Positions 42,783 through 49,938 of a stretch of 64,000 nt of DNA are shown here, in pieces (within the stretch, counting starts at the first letter, position 1; each line of letters starts with the position of its first letter). This DNA comes from Streptomyces sp. NBC_01016 (GTDB lineage: Bacteria; Actinomycetota; Actinomycetes; Streptomycetales; Streptomycetaceae). Under the pieces are notes generated by a model. That model saw nothing but the letters and a program-made list of their open reading frames with translations. It searched no databases and was not told where the DNA came from. A program made the translations under genes and the position numbers. Where the stretch lies: NCBI RefSeq assembly GCF_026341035.1, contig NZ_JAPEOQ010000001.1, positions 3,410,001 through 3,474,000 on the forward strand, in the 5' to 3' direction.

Positions 42783-44174
42783 ATGAACGCCATGGACACC
42801 GGCACCCCTCCCCGTCGGCTCGCGACGGCCCGGCCCCTGGAGAACGTTCTGGTCAGCGCCGCGCTCGCGGCCCAGCGTGTCTCCTGGATCGACGCGCCGG
42901 CCCGCGCGCTCGGTCTCAAGTCGTTCACCCGGCGGGAGCTGACCCGGCAGGCGCTGGCCCAGGCACGGCGGGCCGGGTCGGGGCGGCCGACGCGGATGGC
43001 CACGGCGTTCGGCGCGTTCCTGATGCCGTTCTCCGGCGCGGACGCCGACGCCCTGCTGCGGCGGGCACAGGAGGCAGGGGCCCTTGGCGCCGTCACCGCC
43101 CTCGACGCCGAAGGGCGGCGCACGATCCTGACGCCGCATGCCGCGCCGCCGCCGACCGTCAACCCGGTGGCCGTGCGCTCCGCCGCCACCGAGGCGGCCG
43201 CCGCACTGCTTGCCGCGCGACAGCCGGACGGCGCCTTCGGCCGGGCCGAGTGGCGCGCCGTCACCCGGCGGCTCGCCCGGCGCCTCGTCCTCGGCGCAGG
43301 GGCCGCCGACGACACCCTCGTCAGCGAGATCCTCGACGCCACGGCACGCTCCGCGGACCAGGCCGAACACGGCGCCCGCAGCGCGGCGTTGAGGCGCCGG
43401 ATCGAGCCGTACGTTCATGAGGGTGCGCGGGCGGGCGCGGGCGCCGGCCCGGAGGCGGCCTACCTGGAGCACGCGTTGGAGGTCGTCACCCGGGCCCTCG
43501 CCGAGACGGCGCCGCGGGCCTTCGCGCTGCTCGCGACCGAGGGAGTGGAGCGGAGCGTGGCCGAGGCGGTGCGCCGCCATCCGCCGCTGCCCGCGACGAT
43601 CCACGCGGTCGTCGCGCCGTTCCGGTGGGACGACCTGACGGTCGGGGCGGACACCGAGATCCTGTGCGCGACCGCGTGGTTGCGGGATCTGGACGAGGAC
43701 CGGGATTCCGAGGGGCCGGACAGTGAGGGCCGGGATTCCGGGGGCCTGGACACCGCGGGCTGGGGCTCCGGAGGCCTGGACAGCGCGGATCCGCTCGACG
43801 ACCTGTCGGCCGACCTGTGCGCCGCCCGCGTCCCCTGCCCCGCGGCCGACCTGGGCGTGCTCGCCGTCACCGAACTCGTCCGCGCCCTCGCCGACCGGGC
43901 CGGCGCGGACGCTCCCACGGGTGCGCGCGAGGCGCCCGACGTGAGTGCGGGGCCCGTCATGGGCGCGGACCCCGCCCACTACGCCGCTCTCGCCACCGCA
44001 GGGGCTCGCAACCTCCAGGAGCACGCGCGCCGCCTCGCCGACTGCGCGCGGCAGCCCGGCTGGAACCACGACGCCTTCGGCGAGCGGTGCCGGATGACCC
44101 TGCTCGCGCACGCGGAACGCTGCGCCACGGCCGCCGCCGACGCCCGTAGAGCCGCGGAGTGGCTCGCCAACTAA
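42783..44174 (+). CDS. Divergent cytochrome P450-like protein
   Basis: The 463-aa protein (AGGAGAACGGCG before the ATG) is unfamiliar but shows a P450-like C-terminal order. A K-helix-like AEAVRRHPPLPATIHAV (E-x-x-R, Glu261) is followed by FRWDDLTVGADTEILCATAW, resembling the meander strand. A Cys then lies in ARVPCPAADLGVLAVTELVR (Cys352), where P450s have C-P-G-x-x-L-A. The usual F-x-x-G-x-x-x-C is not intact. An Asp/Ser/Gly-rich insertion (about 303-340) separates the two motifs, and about 85 residues follow. If heme binds, it could hydroxylate a fatty acid or lipid; an inactive homologue is equally possible. Confidence 0.5.
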   Translation: MNAMDTGTPPRRLATARPLENVLVSAALAAQRVSWIDAPARALGLKSFTRRELTRQALAQARRAGSGRPTRMATAFGAFLMPFSGADADALLRRAQEAGALGAVTALDAEGRRTILTPHAAPPPTVNPVAVRSAATEAAAALLAARQPDGAFGRAEWRAVTRRLARRLVLGAGAADDTLVSEILDATARSADQAEHGARSAALRRRIEPYVHEGARAGAGAGPEAAYLEHALEVVTRALAETAPRAFALLATEGVERSVAEAVRRHPPLPATIHAVVAPFRWDDLTVGADTEILCATAWLRDLDEDRDSEGPDSEGRDSGGLDTAGWGSGGLDSADPLDDLSADLCAARVPCPAADLGVLAVTELVRALADRAGADAPTGAREAPDVSAGPVMGADPAHYAALATAGARNLQEHARRLADCARQPGWNHDAFGERCRMTLLAHAERCATAAADARRAAEWLAN

Positions 44175-44196
44175 GCACGCGGGCGCGGCAGTTGGC

Positions 44197-44910
44197 CTAC
44201 CAAAACGGTGTCGTCCTGCGCCCGCGGTCCCGGTCCACCATCGCCTGCACCGTGAACCACACCTCGTCGCACAGCCGCCGCGCCGCGGCCGAGCGCCGGG
44301 CGTACGAAGGGTCGGCGGCCGGGGCCGGGATCGGCTCGCCGACCGTGACGAGCCACTTCGCCGGGAGTGGCAGCGGCGTGGTCACGGGGAAGTACGGCAG
44401 CCCGAACCGTCGGGCGAGCGCCCCGATCTCGCCGAGCTTCGGGAACGTCTCCTCAGCCCCCACGATGGACACCGGCACGACCGGCGCCCCGGTGAGCACG
44501 GCGACGGCGGCGAAACCGGGGTTGAAGGGCCGTAGCCGATAGCGGGAGGAGAAGTCCTTGCCGACGCCGTCCATGCCCTCGGGGAACATCGCGGTCAGCC
44601 CGCCCCGCGCCAGCCGGTCGCGGCCGAGCGTCGGATCGTCGCTGAAGACGCCGTGCCGGCGCGCGTACGCGGCGAGCGGTGGCAGCCGGAAGACCAGCTT
44701 GTCGGCGTAGAGGTGCACCGGCCGGGCCAGCTCGCGCCGCAGGACCTTGTTCAGGACGAAGCCGTCGAACCCCCAGGCTCCGGAGTGGTTGGCGGTCAGG
44801 ATCGCGGGGCCGGTCGCCGGGATGTGCTCGATGCCCGAGGTCTCGACGCGCAGATAGTCGTCGGCCAGCCAGCCGAGGGCGTCGTCCACGTTGGTCTCAA
44901 GGTTGCTCAC
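44197..44910 (-). CDS. PlsC-like lysophospholipid/glycerol-phosphate acyltransferase
   Basis: The product is 237 aa from the GTG at 44910. A TTG at 44946 is possible, but the intervening codons are AT-ending and contain a palindrome. The acyltransferase signatures are ILTANHSGAWGFDGF (His and Asp separated by six residues, not the usual four), AMFPEGMDGVGK (EG motif) and VVPVSIVGAEETFPKL. It transfers an acyl group, from acyl-ACP or acyl-CoA, to a lysophospholipid or similar acceptor at the membrane. It is divergent from the ACP-KAS pair, which could supply its acyl donor. Confidence 0.83.
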   Translation of the reverse strand: MSNLETNVDDALGWLADDYLRVETSGIEHIPATGPAILTANHSGAWGFDGFVLNKVLRRELARPVHLYADKLVFRLPPLAAYARRHGVFSDDPTLGRDRLARGGLTAMFPEGMDGVGKDFSSRYRLRPFNPGFAAVAVLTGAPVVPVSIVGAEETFPKLGEIGALARRFGLPYFPVTTPLPLPAKWLVTVGEPIPAPAADPSYARRSAAARRLCDEVWFTVQAMVDRDRGRRTTPFW

Positions 44911-44926
44911 AAAGTCCCACTTTGTG
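44908..44926. promoter_or_regulatory. Perfect palindrome between acyltransferase and ACP genes
   Basis: CACAAAG-TCCCA-CTTTGTG has perfect 7-bp arms. It overlaps the chosen acyltransferase start and lies 57 bp before the ACP start. A shared operator for the divergent lipid genes is the simplest reading. Confidence 0.5.
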
Positions 44927-44982
44927 CTGAATATGGGCGAGCGCAAGGCTAAGGGTCCTGTTGGGGTGGTTTGTTTCAGGCC

Positions 44983-45294
44983 ATGAGCACCCCCGCGTCC
45001 CCAGAGACCCCCACGACCACCGAGCCCCCCGTGGCTGCCGAGGCCCTCGCGCCCCCGGAACCCCTCGCGACCCCCGACCTGATCACCGGCATGCTCGTCG
45101 ACACCTTCGAGGTCGACCGTGCCGCCGTCACCTCGGACGCCCTGATGACCGACCTGCTCGTCGACTCGCTGATGGCCGTGGAGCTGGCCGTCACGCTCAA
45201 GGACCAGCTCGGCGTCACCGTCACCGAGGACGAGCTGCGCGAGCTGCCCTTCGCCGAGTTCAGCTCCCGCGTCGACGCGCGGCGCGGCCGGTGA
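44983..45294 (+). CDS. Acyl carrier protein
   Basis: The 103-aa protein has an unusually long, Pro/Thr/Ala-rich N-terminal tail (about 30 residues). A canonical ACP fold follows, with the phosphopantetheine Ser in LLVDSLMAVELAV (DSL motif). It carries acyl intermediates for the KAS encoded by the next gene, with which it overlaps by 4 bp (GTGA). The PPTase at 295-963 could modify it. Divergence from the acyltransferase suggests use in a dedicated lipid rather than bulk fatty acid synthesis. Confidence 0.9.
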   Translation: MSTPASPETPTTTEPPVAAEALAPPEPLATPDLITGMLVDTFEVDRAAVTSDALMTDLLVDSLMAVELAVTLKDQLGVTVTEDELRELPFAEFSSRVDARRGR

Positions 45295-46487
45295 ACGCCG
45301 TCCTGGTGACCGGGCTCGGCCTGGTCACCGCGGCGGGCCGGGACGCGGACAGCACCTGGGCCGCCGTCCTGGCGGGGCGCTCCGCCGCCCGCCACGACCC
45401 GACGCTCGCGGAGCTCCCGGTGACCCTGAGCTGCCGGGTCGAGGGCGCCGACCAACTGCCCGTACGGCCGCGCGGCGTCACCCGCATCGACCCCGCGGCC
45501 CGGATGGCGCTGACCGCCGTGGGCGAGGCGCTCGACCGGGCCAAGCTGGACCCCGCCGAGTGGGACGGCTCGCGCGTCGCCGTGGTCACCGGCACGTCCG
45601 TGGGCGGCGAGCACACCCGGATCGCCGCGGCCGAGCGGTTCGCGAGCGGCGGGGCGGGCAGCGTCTCCGCGTACTTCCTCACCGGCTTCCTGCCCAACAT
45701 GGTGTGTGCCACCATCGCGCTGCACCTGGGGATCACCGGGCCCACCCTCCCCGTCGCGACGGCCTGCGCGGCCGGGGGTACCGCGCTCGGAGTCGCGCGG
45801 CAGCTGCTGACCTCCGGGCAGTGCGACATCGCCGTGGTGTGCGGCGTGGACGCGGCGGTGGTGCCGCTGATGGTGGCCGGGTTCGGCCAGCTCGGAGCGC
45901 TGTCGAACCGGCGGTCCTGCCCCTTCGACGCGGACCGCGACGGCTTCGTCATCGGCGAGGGCGCGGGCGTCCTCGTGCTGGAGCGGGCCGAGCACGCGGA
46001 CGCCCGCTCGGCGCCCCGCCTCGCGTCCTTCGTCGGCTACGGCACCAGCACCGACGCCCACCACCTGGTCGCCCCGCACCCCGAGGGCCGCGAGGCCGAA
46101 CGCGCCGTGCGGGCCGCGCTCGCCGAGGCCGGCGCCGCCCCCGGTGACGTCGACCACATCAACGCGCACGGCACCTCGACCCCGCGCGGCGACGCGATGG
46201 AGGCCACCCTGTTCTCCCGCGTCTTCCCGCACCGGCCGCCCGTCACCTCCGCTAAGGGCGCCATCGGGCACACGCTCGGTGCGGCGGGCGCGATCGAGGC
46301 GGCACTCACGGTCCTGGCGCTGCGCGACGACGTGGTGCCGCCCACGGCCGGGCTCACCGAACTCGACCCGGAGTTCGCCATCGACGCCGTCGCGGGCGCG
46401 GCCCGTCAGCGGCCCACCTCCCTCGCGCTCAGCACGTCCTTCGGCTTCGGCGGACACAACGCCGCAGTGCTCTTGACCCCTGCCTGA
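45291..46487 (+). CDS. Beta-ketoacyl-ACP synthase (KAS II/FabF type)
   Basis: The 398-aa condensing enzyme starts at a GTG overlapping the ACP stop. The catalytic triad is intact: Cys in VATACAAGGTALG, His in HINAHGTSTPRGD and His in KGAIGHTLGAAGAIEAAL, with Lys in the same KGAIGH. It elongates acyl-ACP by decarboxylative condensation with malonyl-ACP. No ketoreductase, dehydratase or chain-length-factor gene accompanies it, so it must share other FAS enzymes or act once on a special acyl chain. Confidence 0.93.
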   Translation: MNAVLVTGLGLVTAAGRDADSTWAAVLAGRSAARHDPTLAELPVTLSCRVEGADQLPVRPRGVTRIDPAARMALTAVGEALDRAKLDPAEWDGSRVAVVTGTSVGGEHTRIAAAERFASGGAGSVSAYFLTGFLPNMVCATIALHLGITGPTLPVATACAAGGTALGVARQLLTSGQCDIAVVCGVDAAVVPLMVAGFGQLGALSNRRSCPFDADRDGFVIGEGAGVLVLERAEHADARSAPRLASFVGYGTSTDAHHLVAPHPEGREAERAVRAALAEAGAAPGDVDHINAHGTSTPRGDAMEATLFSRVFPHRPPVTSAKGAIGHTLGAAGAIEAALTVLALRDDVVPPTAGLTELDPEFAIDAVAGAARQRPTSLALSTSFGFGGHNAAVLLTPA

Positions 46488-46580
46488 CCTCCGCCTGACC
46501 CGGGCTTGACCCCGCTTTGACCTGCGCAAATACTCTCGTACCCCCTGGGTCGGGGACCCGCGAATGGCGGCTACACTCAC

Positions 46581-46597
46581 TTGCTCGATACAAGCAA
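46581..46597. promoter_or_regulatory. Candidate MarR operator
   Basis: TTGCT-CGATACA-AGCAA is an inverted repeat 26 bp before the MarR gene ATG, within an AT-rich patch (GATACAAGCAATTGAATGTG). MarR proteins commonly bind such a site to autorepress a marR-MFS operon. Confidence 0.6.
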
Positions 46598-46622
46598 TTG
46601 AATGTGAACGGGAAGGCGGGAC

Positions 46623-47177
46623 ATGGACAAGGGGACGGTCCATGGCCGTGAAGCAGCGGACGCCGACCCAGTGAAGGGAAGCGCGAGTGCCGAGGACGCC
46701 GCGGCGGGACTCGGCACGCAACTGGTGCGGTTCTCGAGACTGCTGACTGCCTACCGGCAGAAGGCCAGGCTCGAGAGCCGGTCCGGCGAACGGGTACTGC
46801 TGGCAAAGCTGGTGCGCGACGGCGAACGCCGTGCCACCGACCTGGCCGCCGAGACCTTTCTCGACCTGTCGACGGTCAGTCGCCAGGTGCGGGCCATGGT
46901 CGACAAGGGACTCGTCGAACGGCGTCCGGACCCGGAGGACCGGCGGGGTGCGCTGCTGCGCGCCACCGCCGCCGGGCGGGCCACGTTCGAGGAGTACCGG
47001 CGCCAGCGCGACGCGAGACTCGCGGAGCTGCTGGAGACCTGGCCCGCCGAGGACCGGTACCAGCTGATCCGGCTGCTCTCCCGCCTCAATGACGATCTGG
47101 AAGAGTTTGAATACGCGCGTCCCGAGTCCGGGAAAGTCCCCGGGCCCGGTGGCGAGCAGGGAGCAACGCAAGAATGA
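46623..47177 (+). CDS. MarR family transcriptional regulator
   Basis: The 184-aa winged-helix protein has an N-terminal dimer helix (LGTQLVRFSRLLTAYRQKAR), DNA-binding helices (ATDLAAETFLDLSTVSRQVR) and wing (VERRPDPEDRRGALLRATAA), all typical of MarR. It probably represses itself and the downstream exporter until a drug or phenolic ligand binds. Its stop overlaps the MFS gene start (ATGA), so expression is coupled. An inverted repeat just upstream is the likely operator. Confidence 0.92.
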   Translation: MDKGTVHGREAADADPVKGSASAEDAAAGLGTQLVRFSRLLTAYRQKARLESRSGERVLLAKLVRDGERRATDLAAETFLDLSTVSRQVRAMVDKGLVERRPDPEDRRGALLRATAAGRATFEEYRRQRDARLAELLETWPAEDRYQLIRLLSRLNDDLEEFEYARPESGKVPGPGGEQGATQE

Positions 47178-49723
47178 CTGAGGCCGTGTCCGCGTCCCGC
47201 GGAGACACCGCTACCCGAGCCATATCCACCCCTCAACAGACGTCCGGTGGACTGAGCCACCGGCAGATCCTGACCATCCTCAGCGGCCTGATGCTGGGGA
47301 TGTTCCTGGCCGCGCTCGACCAGACCATCGTCTCCACCTCGATCCGCACCATCGCGGACGACCTCGACGGCCTGAGCCAGCAGGCCTGGGCGACGACGGC
47401 GTACCTGATCACGTCGACGATCTGTACGCCGCTCTACGGCAAGCTGTCCGACCTGCACGGCCGCAAGCCGTACTTCCTCGCGGCGATCACGATCTTCATC
47501 GTCGGTTCGGCGCTGTGCACCTTCTCGACGTCGATGCCCGAACTCGCCGCGTTCCGCGCGGTGCAGGGCATCGGTGCCGGTGGTCTGATGTCGCTCGCGC
47601 TCGCGATCATCGGCGACATCGTGCCGCCGCGTGAACGGGCCCGCTATCAGGGCTACATGCTCGCCACGTTCGCCACGTCCAGCGTCGCGGGCCCGCTCAT
47701 CGGCGGCGCCCTCGCAGGTCAGGACAGCATCCTCGGCGTCACCGGCTGGCGCTGGGTGTTCCTGGTGAACGTGCCGATCGCCATCGTCGCGCTGTTCGTC
47801 GTCGCGAAGGTGCTCAACATCCCGCACGTCCGCCGCGACCGGAAGATCGACTGGTGGGGCGCGTTCACCATCGCGCTCGGCGTCGTCCCGCTGCTGCTCG
47901 TCGCCGAACAGGGCCGCGAGTGGGGCTGGGGCTCGACCGGCTCGATCGTCTGCTACGTCCTCGGCGGCGTCGGCATCGTCTCGTGGATCCTCGTGGAGCG
48001 CCGGGTCGGCGACGACGCGCTCATCCCGATGCGGCTGTTCCGCAACGCCATCTTCAGCAAGACCAGCTTCCTGTCCGTGCTGATCGGCGCGGGCATGTTC
48101 GGCGGCATGCTGATGATCCCGCAGTACCTCCAGATCGTGAAGGGCGCGAGCCCCACCAAGTCCGGTCTCGAGATGCTGCCGCTGATGGCCGGCATGATGA
48201 TCGCGTCCATCATCTCCGGTCAGCTCACCGGGAAGACGGGCCGCTACAAGATCTTCCCGACCATCGGCACCCTCTTCATGGTGGCGGCGCTGCTGCTCTT
48301 CCACTTCCAGGTCCAGTGGGACACCCCGCTGTGGGAGACCATGCTCTATATGGGGCTCTTCGGCCTCGGCCTGGGCTGCTGCATGCAGACGCTGGTGCTC
48401 GCGGTGCAGAACGCGGTGCCGCCGCAGGACATGGGTGTGGCGACCGCGTCGTCCACGTTCTTCCGGCAGATGGGCGCCACCGCCGGTACGGCGATCTTCC
48501 TCTCCGTTCTCTTCTCGAACGTCGGCGACAAGATCTCCGAGGCCTTCAAGTCGGCCGCGAAGACGCATGACTTCCAGGCCGCGCTGCACGACCCGTCGGT
48601 CGTCTCCGACCCCGCTAACAAGCCGGTCCTCGACATGGTCAAGGGCTCCGGCGGTGGCGGCGGCGACGTGCTGTCCGACTCCTCGTTCATCCAGCACCTC
48701 GACCCGCGCCTCGCGGAGCCGTTCAAGCAGGGCTTCGCGGACGCCATGCACGTGGTGTTCCTGATCGCGGCGTGCGTCATCGTCCTCGCGTTCTTGATGG
48801 TCCTGTGGACCAAGGAGGTCCCGCTGCGCAAGATGTCGGGCCTTCAGGCGCGTGAAGCGGCGGAGAAGGGCGAGGCCTCATCGGAGGCCGCGGACTCCCC
48901 GGTCCCCGCTCCGGCAGCGGCGGCCGCGCAGGCGGCACCCGTACCCGCGCAGGCCGAGCCGGTCGACGCGACCTCGGGCATCAAGGGCCACGCCCGTGAA
49001 CGCGACGGCTCGCCGCTCGTGGGCGCGGTCGTCACGCTGATCGACCTCAGGGGCGGTCAACTGGGCCGTACGACCACGGGTTCCGACGGCGCGTACCTGC
49101 TCGCGGCTCCCGCCGGTGGCACGTACGTCCTGATCGGTTCCGCGGGCTCCCGGCAGCCGCAGGCCACGACGCTGACGGTCGGCGAGGGCTTCCTCGACTT
49201 CGACCTGATGCTGGCCGGGGCGGCGGGCCTGACCGGCACCGTCGTCCAGGCGGCGGGCGAACTCCCGGTGCCCGGCGCGCTGGTGATCGCCACCGACGTG
49301 CGCGGTGAGGTGATCGCCTCCGGCGCCGCAGACGCCACGGGCAACTTCGCCTTCGGCGACCTGGCCCCCGGCAGCTACACCCTCGCCGTCAGCGCGGAGG
49401 GCCACCGGCCCACGGCCCTCGCGGTCGAGGTCGCCACCGGCGGCCCCAACCGCTGCGAGGTCCGTCTGGTCCCCGGCGCCCGCGTCCACGGCGTGGTCCG
49501 CGGCGCGTCCGGCGACCCGCTGAACGACGCCCGCGTCACCCTGCTGGACGCCGCGGGCAACACGGTCGGCACGGCCGTCACGGGAATCGACGGCGCCTAC
49601 GCCTTCGACGACCTCGACGCCGGCCAGTACACCGTCGTCGCCAGCGGCTACGGTCCGCAGGCCCTCCCGCTGGCTCTCAACGGCAACGGCAGGAACGACG
49701 CGGACGTGGAGCTGAGCCACTGA
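47174..49723 (+). CDS. DHA2 (EmrB/QacA) MFS exporter fused to three Ig-like carboxypeptidase-regulatory repeats
   Basis: The 849-aa protein has a 14-TM DHA2 drug/H+ antiporter (residues about 30-560: GMFLAALDQTIVSTSIRTIA motif C region, YGKLSDLHGRKPYFLAA motif A). An Ala/Pro linker (about 575-600) leads to three repeats of about 80 residues each (600-683, 684-767, 768-849) of the CarboxypepD_reg/CnaB-like type: GHARERDGSPLVGAVVTLID, GTVVQAAGELPVPGALVIAT, GVVRGASGDPLNDARVTLLD. The repeats would follow the last TM. Exporters of this family normally end near residue 500-560. MarR coupling suggests inducible efflux; the tail might bind cell wall, sugar or a partner. Confidence 0.88.
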   Translation: MTEAVSASRGDTATRAISTPQQTSGGLSHRQILTILSGLMLGMFLAALDQTIVSTSIRTIADDLDGLSQQAWATTAYLITSTICTPLYGKLSDLHGRKPYFLAAITIFIVGSALCTFSTSMPELAAFRAVQGIGAGGLMSLALAIIGDIVPPRERARYQGYMLATFATSSVAGPLIGGALAGQDSILGVTGWRWVFLVNVPIAIVALFVVAKVLNIPHVRRDRKIDWWGAFTIALGVVPLLLVAEQGREWGWGSTGSIVCYVLGGVGIVSWILVERRVGDDALIPMRLFRNAIFSKTSFLSVLIGAGMFGGMLMIPQYLQIVKGASPTKSGLEMLPLMAGMMIASIISGQLTGKTGRYKIFPTIGTLFMVAALLLFHFQVQWDTPLWETMLYMGLFGLGLGCCMQTLVLAVQNAVPPQDMGVATASSTFFRQMGATAGTAIFLSVLFSNVGDKISEAFKSAAKTHDFQAALHDPSVVSDPANKPVLDMVKGSGGGGGDVLSDSSFIQHLDPRLAEPFKQGFADAMHVVFLIAACVIVLAFLMVLWTKEVPLRKMSGLQAREAAEKGEASSEAADSPVPAPAAAAAQAAPVPAQAEPVDATSGIKGHARERDGSPLVGAVVTLIDLRGGQLGRTTTGSDGAYLLAAPAGGTYVLIGSAGSRQPQATTLTVGEGFLDFDLMLAGAAGLTGTVVQAAGELPVPGALVIATDVRGEVIASGAADATGNFAFGDLAPGSYTLAVSAEGHRPTALAVEVATGGPNRCEVRLVPGARVHGVVRGASGDPLNDARVTLLDAAGNTVGTAVTGIDGAYAFDDLDAGQYTVVASGYGPQALPLALNGNGRNDADVELSH

Positions 49724-49743
49724 CGCGCTGAGGCGGTTCGCGG

Positions 49744-49800
49744 CGGAGGCCGTGGTGCGACACCCGGGGTGACCGGGGTCGGGCCACGGCCTCCGTCTTT
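49744..49800 (+). terminator. Intrinsic terminator after the MFS gene
   Basis: CGGAGGCCGTGG (49744-49755) pairs perfectly with CCACGGCCTCCG (49784-49795), followed by TCTTT. It lies 20 bp after the MFS stop and ends the marR-MFS unit. Confidence 0.8.
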
Positions 49801-49804
49801 GATA

Positions 49805-49848
49805 TGCGCCCTAATGGGCGCATCAATGCGTGTAGCGACGTGTAGCGA
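49805..49848. promoter_or_regulatory. Hairpin and direct repeats before the glycopolymer operon
   Basis: TGCGCCC-TAAT-GGGCGCA (49805-49822) is a perfect 7-bp hairpin. It is followed by two tandem copies of CGTGTAGCGA (49829-49838, 49839-49848), then an AT-rich stretch (GAATTTATGGGTTAATGTG) that probably holds the promoter of the teichoic acid genes. Tandem decamers one helical turn apart suit a response-regulator or sigma-linked site. Confidence 0.45.
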
Positions 49849-49938
49849 ATTACGCACGAATTTATGGGTTAATGTGTCGGTTTGTTACGGAAGGTGCCAT
49901 TCGGTCACCCGACAACAGACAGGCAGGAGTCGTTGCCC

